A stretch of DNA of 64,000 nt from Nocardioides plantarum (GTDB taxonomy: Bacteria; Actinomycetota; Actinomycetes; Propionibacteriales; Nocardioidaceae). Of this stretch, positions 20,399-28,898 are shown piece by piece; the first letter of the stretch is position 1, and each line of letters begins with the position of its first letter. The stretch is taken from assembly GCF_006346395.1 (NCBI RefSeq), contig NZ_VDMS01000003.1, positions 108,221-172,220 on the forward strand, written 5' to 3'. The notes beneath the pieces were generated by a model. The model worked only from the letters and a program-made list of their open reading frames with translations, was not told the origin of the DNA and made no database searches. The position numbers and the translations under genes are program-made.

Positions 20399-21409
20399 CT
20401 GGAGCAGCACCTTGATCGCGGTCCGCTCGTCCATCGCGCGGTAGCCGTCGGCCACCTGGTCGAGCGGCAGCGTCAGGTCGAAGACCTGTCCCGGGTCGAT
20501 GACGCGGTCGAGGACCAGCTGGAGCAGCTCGGGCAGGTAGCGGCGGACGGGCGCGATGCCGCCGGCCAGGCCGATGTTCTTGCTGAACATGGTCCGCAGC
20601 GGTGCCTCCGCCCCGTGGGGTACGCCGACGAACCCGACGGTCGCGCCGGGGCGCGCCACGCGGAAGGCCTGCTCGAAGGCCGGCCCGTTGCCGACGCACT
20701 CGAGCACCGCGTCGCCTCCCACGCCGCCGAGGATGTCCTTGACGGCCGTGACGCCCTCCTTGCCGCGCTCGGCCACGACGTGCGTCGCCCCGAACCGGCG
20801 GGCCAGCTCCTGTCGCGGCGCGTGGCGCGACATCGCGATCACCGTCTCGGCGCCCAGGTGGGCCGCCGCCAGCACGCCGCAGAGCCCGACCGCGCCGTCG
20901 CCGACCACGACCGCGGTGCCGCCCTCGCGGACGCCCGCGGCCACGGCGGCGTGCCAGCCCGTGGCCATCACGTCGGAGAGCGCGAGCAACGACGGGACCA
21001 GATCGGCGTCGGGCACGCCGTCGGTCTTGACCAGCGACCCGTCGGCCTGGGTGACCAGGGCGTACTCGGCCTGGCCGCTCTTGGTGATGCCGAAGTTGTC
21101 GCACGCCGAGTGCGCGCCGTTGAGGCACGCCGGACAGGTGTTGTCGCAGTGGTCGAACGGCACGACGACGAAGTCACCGGGGCGGAAGTCGCGTACGCCG
21201 GAGCCGACCTCCTCCACGACGCCGAGGCACTCGTGCCCGATCGTGTGGGCGCTCTCGGTCTCGTCGTCACCTCGGTAGGGCCACAGGTCGGACCCGCAGA
21301 TGCACGAGGCGTGCACCTTGACGATCGCGTCGGTCGGCTTCTGGATCGTGGGGTCGGGAACCTCCTCGAACCGGATGTCGCGGGGGCCGTGGATCACCGT
21401 TGCCTTCAT
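20393..21409 (-). CDS. Zinc-dependent alcohol dehydrogenase
   Basis: A 338-residue medium-chain dehydrogenase. Catalytic zinc ligands are in CICGSD (Cys38) and GHE (His59, Glu60). Structural-zinc cysteines lie in CDNTCPACLNGAHSAC. The nucleotide-binding segment is VVGDGAVGLCGVLAA (about 168-182). It probably oxidises an alcohol with NAD(P)+; the substrate is unknown. It is a single gene on the minus strand, ending in the 16-bp tandem repeats and diverging from the XRE-MurA gene. Confidence 0.88.
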   Translation of the reverse strand: MKATVIHGPRDIRFEEVPDPTIQKPTDAIVKVHASCICGSDLWPYRGDDETESAHTIGHECLGVVEEVGSGVRDFRPGDFVVVPFDHCDNTCPACLNGAHSACDNFGITKSGQAEYALVTQADGSLVKTDGVPDADLVPSLLALSDVMATGWHAAVAAGVREGGTAVVVGDGAVGLCGVLAAAHLGAETVIAMSRHAPRQELARRFGATHVVAERGKEGVTAVKDILGGVGGDAVLECVGNGPAFEQAFRVARPGATVGFVGVPHGAEAPLRTMFSKNIGLAGGIAPVRRYLPELLQLVLDRVIDPGQVFDLTLPLDQVADGYRAMDERTAIKVLLQP

Positions 21410-21459
21410 GCCCCCCAGCCAACCAGCCGGGTCAACCTCGCGGCGCGCCGCGCCACGAC

Positions 21460-21490
21460 TTGACCCGGTATCTCACATGTGAGTTACCGT
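21460..21490 (+). promoter_or_regulatory. Promoter of XRE-MurA fusion gene (leaderless)
   Basis: TTGACC (21460-21465) and TACCGT (21485-21490) are separated by 19 bp. The -10 box ends seven bases before ATG 21498, giving a leaderless mRNA. The spacer contains a perfect palindrome. Confidence 0.65.
21472..21483. promoter_or_regulatory. 12-bp perfect palindromic operator between -35 and -10
   Basis: CTCACATGTGAG is self-complementary. With its flanks it forms an 18-bp palindrome with a single mismatched pair. It fills the promoter spacer, a classic repressor position. The downstream protein carries its own XRE helix-turn-helix, so autoregulation is the simplest reading. Confidence 0.65.
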
Positions 21491-21497
21491 GGGTGAC

Positions 21498-23021
21498 ATG
21501 GCAGTGGACTACAAAGGACGCATCGGCAACCTCATCCGTGACGCGCGCAAGCACCGGGGCCTGACCCAGACCCAGCTCGCCGATCTGCTGAGCACAAGCC
21601 AGAGCGCGATCAACCGGATCGAGAAGGGCCACCAGAACCTCTCGCTCGAGATGCTGGCCCGCATCGGCGAGGCGCTCGACTCCGAGATCGTCGCCCTCGG
21701 CGCCGGCCCGACGCACCTGCGCGTCCAGGGCCCCACCACGCTGTCGGGCTCGATCGAGGTCAAGACCTCCAAGAACGCCGGCGTCGCGCTCCTGTGCGCC
21801 TCGCTGCTCAACCGCGGCCGGACCACGCTGCGCCGAGTGGCGCGCATCGAGGAGGTCAACCGGCTGCTCGAGGTGCTCAACAGCATCGGCGTGCAGACCC
21901 GGTGGATCGGCGACGACGACCTCGAGATCATCCCGCCCCGTGAGTTCGACCTGAGCCGGATCAACGAGGAGGCCGCCCGTCGGACCCGCTCGGTCATCAT
22001 GTTCCTCGGCCCGCTGCTCCACCGCGCCGAGACCTTCGACCTCCCCTACGCCGGCGGCTGCAACCTCGGCACCCGCACCGTCGAGCCCCACATGACCGCG
22101 CTGCGACCCTTCGGGCTCGAGGTCAAGGCGACCGACGGCAGCTACCACGCCCAGGTCGACCGGGCCGTCGGCCCCCGGCGCCCGATCGTGCTCACCGAGC
22201 GCGGCGACACCGTCACCGAGAACGCCCTGATGGCCGCGGCCCTCCACCCGGGCGAGACGATCATCCGCAACGCCTCGTCCAACTACATGGTCCAGGACCT
22301 CTGCTTCTACCTGCAGAAGCTCGGCGTCGAGATCGAGGGCATCGGCACCACGACGCTGCGCATCACCGGGCTGGCGACCATCGACGTCGACGTCGACTAC
22401 GCCCCCAGCGAGGACCCGATCGAGGCGATGTCGCTGCTCGCGGCCGCCATCGTCACCAAGTCGTCGATCACGATCACCCGGGTGCCGATCGAGTTCCTTG
22501 AGATCGAGCTGGCGGTGCTCGAGGAGATGAACTTCCACTACGAGCGCTCCGAGGAGTACGTCGCCCGCAACGGCCACACGCGCTTGGTCGACCTCCACAC
22601 CAAGCCGTCGCAGCTGGTCGCCCCGCTCGACAAGATCCACCCGATGCCGTTCCCGGGCCTCAACATCGACAACCTGCCGTTCTTCGCGGTCATCGCCGCG
22701 GTGGCCGACGGACAGACCTTCCTGCACGACTGGGTCTACGAGAACCGCGCGATCTACCTCACCGAGCTCACCAAGCTCGGCGGTCACGTCAAGCTGCTCG
22801 ACCCCCACCGCGTGATGATCGAGGGCCCCACGTCGTTCTCGGGCGCCGAGCTGGTCTGCCCCCCGGCGCTGCGTCCCGCGGTCGTCATCCTGCTGGCGAT
22901 GCTCGCCTCGAAGGGCACCTCGGTGCTGCGCTCGACCTACGTGATCCACCGCGGCTACGAGGACCTCGCCGAGCGCCTCAGCGCCCTGGGCGCCAACATC
23001 GAGACCTTCCGCGACATCTGA
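21498..23021 (+). CDS. XRE helix-turn-helix fused to a MurA-like enolpyruvyl transferase
   Basis: A 507-residue two-domain protein. Residues 6-68 are an XRE/Cro HTH (RGLTQTQLADLLSTSQSAIN). Residues about 72-505 are a UDP-N-acetylglucosamine 1-carboxyvinyltransferase fold. MurA's UDP-GlcNAc-contacting lysine is kept (Lys92-Asn93, like E. coli Lys22-Asn23), as is the loop cysteine that reacts with PEP (Cys188 in AGGCNLGTR, like Cys115), so the transferase may be active. The family adds enolpyruvate to UDP-GlcNAc for peptidoglycan. The fusion could be a second MurA or a regulator that senses cell-wall precursors. ATG 21498 is chosen over GTG 21489 because TACCGT is seven bases upstream. Confidence 0.85.
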   Translation: MAVDYKGRIGNLIRDARKHRGLTQTQLADLLSTSQSAINRIEKGHQNLSLEMLARIGEALDSEIVALGAGPTHLRVQGPTTLSGSIEVKTSKNAGVALLCASLLNRGRTTLRRVARIEEVNRLLEVLNSIGVQTRWIGDDDLEIIPPREFDLSRINEEAARRTRSVIMFLGPLLHRAETFDLPYAGGCNLGTRTVEPHMTALRPFGLEVKATDGSYHAQVDRAVGPRRPIVLTERGDTVTENALMAAALHPGETIIRNASSNYMVQDLCFYLQKLGVEIEGIGTTTLRITGLATIDVDVDYAPSEDPIEAMSLLAAAIVTKSSITITRVPIEFLEIELAVLEEMNFHYERSEEYVARNGHTRLVDLHTKPSQLVAPLDKIHPMPFPGLNIDNLPFFAVIAAVADGQTFLHDWVYENRAIYLTELTKLGGHVKLLDPHRVMIEGPTSFSGAELVCPPALRPAVVILLAMLASKGTSVLRSTYVIHRGYEDLAERLSALGANIETFRDI

Positions 23022-23029
23022 GACGCGCA

Positions 23030-23056
23030 GCCGGTCGCGAGGCACGAGCGACCGGC
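23030..23056 (+). terminator. Hairpin terminator after XRE-MurA gene
   Basis: GCCGGTCGC and GCGACCGGC form a perfect 9-bp stem with a 9-nt loop, starting eight bases after the stop codon. No U-tract follows. Confidence 0.6.
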
Positions 23057-23112
23057 GTGGGCGCGGCCAGGTCGAGCAGCGCCGGCGACCGAGGAACGAG
23101 GTCGCCAGAAGC

Positions 23113-23133
23113 ATGTCGAGACCACCGCAGCCG
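23113..23133. repeat. REP-like repeat fragment
   Basis: The stretch TCGAGACCACCGCAGCCG (23116-23133) also occurs, with small changes, in the palindromic repeats at 51330-51693 and 53860-53974. The rest of the 180-bp gap here shows no gene. Confidence 0.55.
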
Positions 23134-23201
23134 ATCCCGGGAGCCCACGCCCGAGCCCGGGTGCTCAGCCCACACGTCGTGACGGACGCCATACTTCCCC
23201 G

Positions 23202-24008
23202 GTGACCTCACCGCGCACCGGCCGTCCCTACCTCGACGAGGTGTGTGAACAGCCGGGCACGGTGCTCGCGCTGGCCCACCGCGGCGGCGCCTACCACCCC
23301 GAGATCGAGGGCCTCGAGAACACCCTCGCCGCCTTCCGGCACGCCGCCTCCCTCGGCTACCGCTACCTCGAGACCGACGTGCACGCGACCGCCGACGGCG
23401 TCCTGCTGGCCTTCCACGACGACGTGCTCGACCGGGTCAGCGACCAGCAGGGCGCGATCGCCGCGCTCACCCACGCCGACGTACGCCGGGCGCGCGTCGG
23501 GGGCCGCGAGGAGATCCCGACCCTGGCCGCGCTCCTCGACGAGCTGCCGGGGGCCCGCTTCAACATCGACCTCAAGGCCGACGGTGCGGTCCGTCCGCTC
23601 GCCGACCTGATCAGCGCCCGCAACCTCTGGGACGACGTCCTGGTCGGCTCCTTCTCGACGGCCAGGGTCCGTGAGTTCCGGCGGCTCACCGCCGGGCGCG
23701 TGGCCACGTCGGCCTCGAACGCCGAGGCCGTGGGCTTCGTCACCGGCGTACGCCGGCGCGCCGACTTCGACGCCCTCCAGCTGCCGCACCGCCGGGGCCG
23801 TCTCGTGGTCACCACGGCGCGGCTGGTGCGCCGGGCCCACGCGGCGCGCAAGCATGTGCACGTCTGGACGATCGACGCGGAGGAGGAGATGAGGGTGCTG
23901 CTCGACCGTGGCGTCGACGGCATGTTCACCGACCGCACCGACACGCTGAAGCACGTGCTCGCCGAGCGCGGCCAGTGGCAGGACCACGACCTGGGAAGGG
24001 ACCCATGA
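23202..24008 (+). CDS. Glycerophosphodiester phosphodiesterase
   Basis: A 268-residue GDPD-family hydrolase that splits glycerophosphodiesters into glycerol-3-phosphate and an alcohol. The catalytic regions are visible: LAHRGG with the acid-base histidine, ENTLAAF, ETDVHATADGV with the metal-binding Glu/Asp, and HDDVLDR with the second histidine. HVWTIDAEEEM and GVDGMFTDRTD are the usual C-terminal barrel motifs. No signal peptide is present, so it is cytoplasmic. The GTG start has CATACT six bases upstream (one base off TANNNT), suggesting a leaderless mRNA. It overlaps the MFS gene by four bases. Confidence 0.9.
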   Translation: MTSPRTGRPYLDEVCEQPGTVLALAHRGGAYHPEIEGLENTLAAFRHAASLGYRYLETDVHATADGVLLAFHDDVLDRVSDQQGAIAALTHADVRRARVGGREEIPTLAALLDELPGARFNIDLKADGAVRPLADLISARNLWDDVLVGSFSTARVREFRRLTAGRVATSASNAEAVGFVTGVRRRADFDALQLPHRRGRLVVTTARLVRRAHAARKHVHVWTIDAEEEMRVLLDRGVDGMFTDRTDTLKHVLAERGQWQDHDLGRDP

Positions 24009-25405
24009 CCTCGTTCGCCGACCTGGCGCCGCTCGAGCGCGCCCAGGAGCAGAAGGCCTGGTACTGGTACGACTGGGCCAACAGCGCCTACTTCACCACG
24101 GTGCTGAGCGTCATGTTCGCGCCCTACATGATCGAGGTCGCCGGCAAGGCCGCCGGCTGCCCCGACAACCTCGACGACGCCGCCTCGTGCGGCAACACCG
24201 TCGGGCTCCTGGGGCTCGACCTCGCCGCCGGGTCGCTGCCGTTCTACCTCACCAGCTTCGCCACGATCCTGAGCGCGTTCGTGCTCCCGGTCGTCGGCGC
24301 CTTCGTCGACCGCTCCTCGCACAAGAAGCGGCACATGGCCTTCTTCGCCTGGGCCGGCGCGGCGTTCGCCTCGCTGCTGTTCTTCATGAAGGACGACGAC
24401 TGGCAGATCGGCGCGGTCGCGGTCGTGTTCTCCAGCGTGCTGGCCGGCTGCTCGCTGGTGAGCTACTCGGCGATCCTGGTCGACATCTCGACCGAGGACG
24501 AGCGCGACCGGGTCTCCTCGCGCGGCTGGGCCTTCGGTTACCTCGGCGGCGGGGTCCTGCTGGCGATCAACCTCGGCATGTTCCTCGGTCACGACGCCAT
24601 CGGTCTCTCCAGCGGGTTCGCGGTGCGGCTCTCGCTGCTGTCGGCGGCGGTGTGGTGGGCCGGGTTCACGATCATCCCGTTCCTGCGCCTGCGCGACCGC
24701 GACCCGGTCGACCCGGTCGCGGTCACCGGCAGCGTCCTGGACCGCAGCTTCGGCCAGCTCTGGCGCACCCTGAAGGAGCTGCGCGGCTACCCGATGACGC
24801 TGACCTTCCTCGCGGCGTACCTGTTCTTCAACGACGGCATCCAGACCGTGATCTACGCCGCGTCGACCTACGGCTCCAAGACGCTCGGCTTCGGCGACAG
24901 CGTGCTGATCGGCACGATCCTGCTCATCCAGTTCGTCGCCTTCGGCGGCGCCCTGCTCTTCGGGAGGATCGCGGCCAGGGTGGGCAGCTACAAGCCGATC
25001 CTCTACGGCGTCTTCGTGTGGATCGTCATCGTGGTCCTGGCGTTCTTCCTGCCCGAGGGCAACGTGCCGCTCTTCATGCTGATCGCGGTGGCGATCGGGC
25101 TGGTCCTGGGCGGCACCCAGGCGCTGTCGCGGTCCTTCTTCAGCCTGCTGATCCCCCGGGGCCGCGAGGGCGAGTACTTCGCGCTCTACAACGCCTGCGA
25201 GCGAGGTACGTCGTGGCTCGGCACGTTCGTGTTCGCCGTGATGTTCCAGCTCACCGACTCCTACCGGCCGGCGCTGCTCGCCCTGATCGCCTTCTTCGCC
25301 GTCGGCGCGTTCTTCCTCCTACGGCTCGATCCCGAGCGCGGCATCCGCGAGGCCGGCAACACCGTGCCGGAACCGCTGCGCACCGCGACCGGCACGCAGG
25401 GCTGA
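24005..25405 (+). CDS. MFS transporter, UMF1/Atg22-like
   Basis: A 466-residue polytopic membrane protein with about 12 hydrophobic segments. The signature WYWYDWANSAYFTTVLSVM at residues 18-36 is diagnostic of the UMF1 (Atg22-like) major-facilitator branch. The first segments carry FVDRSSHKKRHM, the MFS loop 2-3 motif. Bacterial UMF1 substrates are largely unknown. It is coupled to the GDPD gene by an ATGA overlap, with GAAGGGA upstream of its ATG, so export of a lipid- or glycerol-derived compound is conceivable but unproven. Confidence 0.85.
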   Translation: MTSFADLAPLERAQEQKAWYWYDWANSAYFTTVLSVMFAPYMIEVAGKAAGCPDNLDDAASCGNTVGLLGLDLAAGSLPFYLTSFATILSAFVLPVVGAFVDRSSHKKRHMAFFAWAGAAFASLLFFMKDDDWQIGAVAVVFSSVLAGCSLVSYSAILVDISTEDERDRVSSRGWAFGYLGGGVLLAINLGMFLGHDAIGLSSGFAVRLSLLSAAVWWAGFTIIPFLRLRDRDPVDPVAVTGSVLDRSFGQLWRTLKELRGYPMTLTFLAAYLFFNDGIQTVIYAASTYGSKTLGFGDSVLIGTILLIQFVAFGGALLFGRIAARVGSYKPILYGVFVWIVIVVLAFFLPEGNVPLFMLIAVAIGLVLGGTQALSRSFFSLLIPRGREGEYFALYNACERGTSWLGTFVFAVMFQLTDSYRPALLALIAFFAVGAFFLLRLDPERGIREAGNTVPEPLRTATGTQG

Positions 25406-25474
25406 CCGGCGGGCCCGGGCCCGCGCGCGACGCACCTGGCGACGGCATACCGAAGGTCTGGGCGGAACGGGCGT

Positions 25475-25500
25475 GGAATCTTGGCGCGCTGGGTACCGTT
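25475..25500 (+). promoter_or_regulatory. rbpA: SigR/SigH-type promoter of rbpA
   Basis: GGAAT (25475-25479) and GTT (25498-25500) are separated by exactly 18 bp, matching the GGAAT-N18-GTT consensus of the thiol-stress sigma factor SigR. In Streptomyces coelicolor rbpA belongs to the SigR regulon. A TACCGT box overlapping the -10 (25494-25499) could also serve the housekeeping sigma factor. Confidence 0.7.
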
Positions 25501-25564
25501 GAGTACAGAGAGTCGGGCGTCCGCCCGCCTCGCATCCCACGCACACATGGTTTGGAGGTGCCTC

Positions 25565-25954
25565 ATGGCAGAGCGCACACTGCGTGGCGCACGACTGGGT
25601 GGTCAGAGCTTCGAGGACGAGCGCGGCATCGAGTTCGCCGCCCGTCAGCAGGTCGGCTACCGGTGCCAGCACGGTCACGACTTCGAGATCACCATGTCGG
25701 TCGAGGCCGACGTGCCGGCGGTCTGGGAGTGCCCCCGCTGCGGCGCCGAAGGCCTCAGCACGTCCGGCATCGAGCGTGTCGAGAAGGCCGAGAAGCCGGT
25801 CCGCACCCACTGGGACATGCTGCTCGAACGCCGCTCCGAGAAGGAGCTCGAGGACATCCTCAAGGAGCGTCTCGAGCTGCTGCGTGGCGGCGAGATCGGG
25901 CCGGCCCACCTGCACCGCGCCTCGTCGAAGAAGAAGGCACGCGCGACCGCCTGA
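25565..25954 (+). CDS. rbpA: RNA polymerase-binding protein RbpA
   Basis: A 129-residue actinobacterial transcription activator that binds RNA polymerase and the principal sigma factor and stabilises open complexes. The N-terminal MAERTLRGARLGGQSFED tail, the central zinc/beta domain (Cys34, Cys56, Cys59 in RCQHGHDFE and WECPRCG) and the sigma-interacting helix TRTHWDMLLERR-like segment (THWDMLLERRSEKELEDIL) are all present. A clear GGAGG lies six bases before the ATG. The neighbouring order rbpA - fxsA - ppm resembles the Rv2050 region of M. tuberculosis. Confidence 0.96.
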   Translation: MAERTLRGARLGGQSFEDERGIEFAARQQVGYRCQHGHDFEITMSVEADVPAVWECPRCGAEGLSTSGIERVEKAEKPVRTHWDMLLERRSEKELEDILKERLELLRGGEIGPAHLHRASSKKKARATA

Positions 25955-25985
25955 CCGCCGCCTGATCGTTTCGTGACGGTCGCGG

Positions 25986-26013
25986 TTCCTTCGATCCGCT
26001 TCCTTCGATCCGC
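25986..26013. repeat. 14-bp tandem duplication between convergent genes
   Basis: TTCCTTCGATCCGC occurs twice back to back between the rbpA and fxsA ends, the second copy reaching the fxsA TAG stop. It is probably a local slippage duplication. Confidence 0.7.
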
Positions 26014-26546
26014 TAGTCCTCGACCACCTCGCCCCGGACCACAGGTCCGGGGCGTCGTGCGTCCGGGCCCCGTCCGGCGCCCGGGCCGCCGAGCGGTCCG
26101 ATAACCGCGAGCCGACGGGTCACGATCCGGGCCAGCAGCGCCCGGAACACCGGCCGGGTGAACGGCAGGATGAGCAGGATGCCGAACACGTCGGAGACGA
26201 AGCCGGGGCTCAGCATCAGGGTGCCGCCGACCAGGATCAGCGCCCCGTCGGCGAGCTCGGTGGCGGGCATCCGGCCAGTCTCGAGCGCCGACCGCAGGCC
26301 GCGCCACGCCCGACCACCCTCGCGCTTGACCAGCCAGCTGCCGAGGATGCTGTCGGCGATGAGCAGGGCCACGGTCCACCACCCGCCGATGACCTGCCCG
26401 ACCTGGATGAGCACGTAGATCTCGATAATCGGCACGACCACGAACAGCACGAACAGCACCCACGTCAGGCGGCTGCGCCGCCGCGACCGTCCGGCGCCCG
26501 CCGCTCGTTCGGGTCGCTCGGGTCGGACGGGACGGTCGGTGGCCAT
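26013..26546 (-). CDS. fxsA: FxsA-family membrane protein
   Basis: A 177-residue cytoplasmic-membrane protein. A basic N-terminal tail is followed by hydrophobic segments beginning WVLFVLFVVVPIIEIYVLI, the WWTVALLIADSILGSWLVKREG motif and TLMLSPGFVSDVFGILLILP, all typical of FxsA (PF04186). E. coli FxsA suppresses F-plasmid exclusion of phage T7; its role in actinobacteria is unknown. TACACT lies seven bases before the ATG, suggesting leaderless expression. Confidence 0.88.
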   Translation of the reverse strand: MATDRPVRPERPERAAGAGRSRRRSRLTWVLFVLFVVVPIIEIYVLIQVGQVIGGWWTVALLIADSILGSWLVKREGGRAWRGLRSALETGRMPATELADGALILVGGTLMLSPGFVSDVFGILLILPFTRPVFRALLARIVTRRLAVIGPLGGPGAGRGPDARRPGPVVRGEVVED

Positions 26547-26568
26547 GTCACCGAGTGTAGGACGCGGG

Positions 26569-27327
26569 TCAGGTGGGCGGCGGGGGGCGACGACGCGACG
26601 CGAGGCCACGGCGTACCTGGTCGCGGCGCTCGCGCAGGCCCCACACGGTGATCCGGCGCAGCGACTCGGTGGCCACCGCCCCGCTCATCTTCGACTCGCC
26701 GCGGACCCGTTCGACGAACTCGATCGGCACCTCACGCACGACGAGCCCGGCGTGCAGGGTCCGGCTCACCATGTCGGTCTGGAAGACGTAGCCGGTGGAG
26801 CGGACCTGGTCGAGGTCGATCCGCTCCAGGGTGCTGCGTCGGAACAGCCGGTAGCCCGCGGTCGCGTCGCGCACGCGGATGCCGAGCAGCAGCCGGACGT
26901 AGATGTTGCCCCCGCGCGAGAGGAGCTCGCGGCGCAGCGGCCAGTTGACGACGCTGCCGCCCGGCACCCAGCGCGACCCGATGACCAGGTCGGCCCCGGG
27001 CAGCGCGTCGATGAGCCGGTGCAGCTGCTCGGGCTGGTGCGACCCGTCGGCGTCCATCTCGCCGATCACGTCGTACCCGTGCTCGAGGGCCCAGCCGAAG
27101 CCGGCGAGGTACGCCGCCCCGAGGCCGCCCTTGGCGCTGCGGTGGAGCACGTGGACGCGGGGGTCGGCGGCCGCCAGCCGGTCGGCGATCTCACCGGTGC
27201 CGTCGGGTGACTGGTCGTCGACCACGAGCACGTCGAGCCCCGGCTGCGCGGCGTGCAGGCGCCCCACGATCCAGGCCAGGTTGAGGGCCTCGTCGTAGGT
27301 CGGGAGGACCATCACCATGCGGGTCAC
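26569..27327 (-). CDS. ppm: Polyprenol-phosphate mannose synthase (DPM1-like)
   Basis: A 252-residue GT2 glycosyltransferase. Motifs: LPTYDEALNL, the nucleotide-binding VVDDQSPDGTGEIAD, the DxD-type metal site EMDADGSHQPEQL and the acceptor region RATAGYRLFRR-like segment (DATAGYRLFRRSTLERID). The mycobacterial orthologue makes polyprenyl-phospho-mannose from GDP-mannose for lipoarabinomannan and protein O-mannosylation. It lies directly after lnt in a GTGA overlap. In M. tuberculosis the two are one fused protein (Ppm1); here they are separate, as in M. smegmatis. Confidence 0.92.
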   Translation of the reverse strand: MTRMVMVLPTYDEALNLAWIVGRLHAAQPGLDVLVVDDQSPDGTGEIADRLAAADPRVHVLHRSAKGGLGAAYLAGFGWALEHGYDVIGEMDADGSHQPEQLHRLIDALPGADLVIGSRWVPGGSVVNWPLRRELLSRGGNIYVRLLLGIRVRDATAGYRLFRRSTLERIDLDQVRSTGYVFQTDMVSRTLHAGLVVREVPIEFVERVRGESKMSGAVATESLRRITVWGLRERRDQVRRGLASRRRPPPPT

Positions 27328-28898
27328 GCGTCGGGGTCCTCGATCCTGGGTGGCGGCTGGACGGCGGTCGTCGGCTTGCGCCTGCCGACGATGATCCCGC
27401 ACAGCACGCCGAGGACCGTCACCACGGGGGTGCCGGCCCGCAGCACCTCCCCCACCGCGAGCCCGGGTGTCCGGCCGCTCTTGAGGTCCACCGTCTGGAC
27501 CACGACGTCCTGGGTGCGCCGCTGGGTGCGCTCGACGACCGAGCCGTCGGGGGCGATGACGCCCGAGACGCCGTTGGTGGCCGCGACGACGACGTAGCGG
27601 CCGGTCTCGATGGCGCGGGCCCGGGTGATCGCGAACTGCTGCTCGATCTGGTCGGTGAAGATGAAGCTGGCGTTGCTGGTCTGCACGGCCAGCAGCTCGG
27701 CCCCGTGGTCGACCTGCGTCTTGATGCCGTCGTCGTAGGCGACGTCGAAGCAGATGGAGTCGGCGACCTCGACGCAGGCGATGGTCAGTGGCGTGCTGCG
27801 GCTCCCGCTCAGCATGTCGCGCGGGATCCGGGCCAGCTGGCCGCTGTTGACCAGGCTGTCGGGCAGGACGCTGCGCAGCGGGATGTACTCGCCGTAGGCG
27901 ACGGGGTGCCGCTTGGCGTAGCGGTCCCCCGCACCGGTCTCGGGGTCCCAGACGATGCCCTGGTTGAGGATGTGGCCGGCATCCGCGTCGACGATGGCCC
28001 CGACCAGCACGGGCACGCCGATGGCCTGGGTCGCGCGGGTGATGCCGGCGTTGATCCCGGCGTCCTCGAAGGGATCGCGGGCCGTGGAGTTCTCCGGCCA
28101 GACGACGAAGTCGGGCCCCGGCGACTCGCCCGCGGCGACGCGGTCGGCCAGCGCGACGGTCGCGTCGACGTGGTTCTGCGTGAGCTGCTCGACGTCGTAG
28201 AGGACGTCGTCGCCGCGACCGGGGACGTTGCCCTGCACGGCGGCCACCGTGGCCGTGCCCGTCGTGTCGAGCGTCCAGGGGCGCACCGCGGGTATGACCG
28301 ACACCGCCGCGACCAGCACGACCGCGGCCAGCGCGAACAGCCGCTCGTCGCCCCGGGCGGACAGCAGCAGCCGGGCCAGCAGGAAGCCGAGCAGCGCCAC
28401 CAGCATGCTGACCCCGTTGACGCCCACGTAGGCCAGCGCCGGGGCCAGCGGGGTGTCCACCACGCCGAAGCCCAGCCGGCCCCACGGCATCCCGCTGAAC
28501 GGCCACGTCGAGCGGATGGTCTCCATCGCGACCCAGGCGGCGGCCAGCCACGCCGGCCACGACCGCAGCCGCTGGATGACCGGCGACAGGGCGCCGAGGA
28601 CCCCGTAGAACAGCGCTTCGACGGACGCCAGTGCCAGCCAGGCGGGCAGCCCGATCGACGGGCTCATCCAGTGGATGTGGGGGAAGTAGAACCCGACTCC
28701 GAAGGCCAGGCCCACCAGGAAGCCTGCCCGCGAGCGGACCTCGCGCGTGCACACGGCGTACGCCGCGAGCGCGAACGGCATCACGTAGGCCACGGCCACC
28801 GGCTCGTAGGCCAGCGAGAGGACCACCCCGGCGAGCGCCGCGACGAGGGAGCGGGCCAGCACGAGGGGCAACGCTACCGGGCGACCCTGGGTGGCCAC
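27324..28898 (-). CDS. lnt: Apolipoprotein N-acyltransferase
   Basis: A 524-residue membrane enzyme that adds the third acyl chain to the N-terminal cysteine of lipoproteins. Several N-terminal membrane segments (to about residue 200) precede a nitrilase-like periplasmic domain with the full Glu-Lys-Cys triad: Glu269 in WPENST, Lys329 in RYAKRHPVAYGEYIP, Cys383 in SICFDVAY. A final membrane segment lies near the C-terminus. Lnt and Ppm interact in mycobacteria, which explains the overlap with ppm. The GTG start lacks an obvious ribosome site. Confidence 0.93.
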   Translation of the reverse strand: MATQGRPVALPLVLARSLVAALAGVVLSLAYEPVAVAYVMPFALAAYAVCTREVRSRAGFLVGLAFGVGFYFPHIHWMSPSIGLPAWLALASVEALFYGVLGALSPVIQRLRSWPAWLAAAWVAMETIRSTWPFSGMPWGRLGFGVVDTPLAPALAYVGVNGVSMLVALLGFLLARLLLSARGDERLFALAAVVLVAAVSVIPAVRPWTLDTTGTATVAAVQGNVPGRGDDVLYDVEQLTQNHVDATVALADRVAAGESPGPDFVVWPENSTARDPFEDAGINAGITRATQAIGVPVLVGAIVDADAGHILNQGIVWDPETGAGDRYAKRHPVAYGEYIPLRSVLPDSLVNSGQLARIPRDMLSGSRSTPLTIACVEVADSICFDVAYDDGIKTQVDHGAELLAVQTSNASFIFTDQIEQQFAITRARAIETGRYVVVAATNGVSGVIAPDGSVVERTQRRTQDVVVQTVDLKSGRTPGLAVGEVLRAGTPVVTVLGVLCGIIVGRRKPTTAVQPPPRIEDPDA

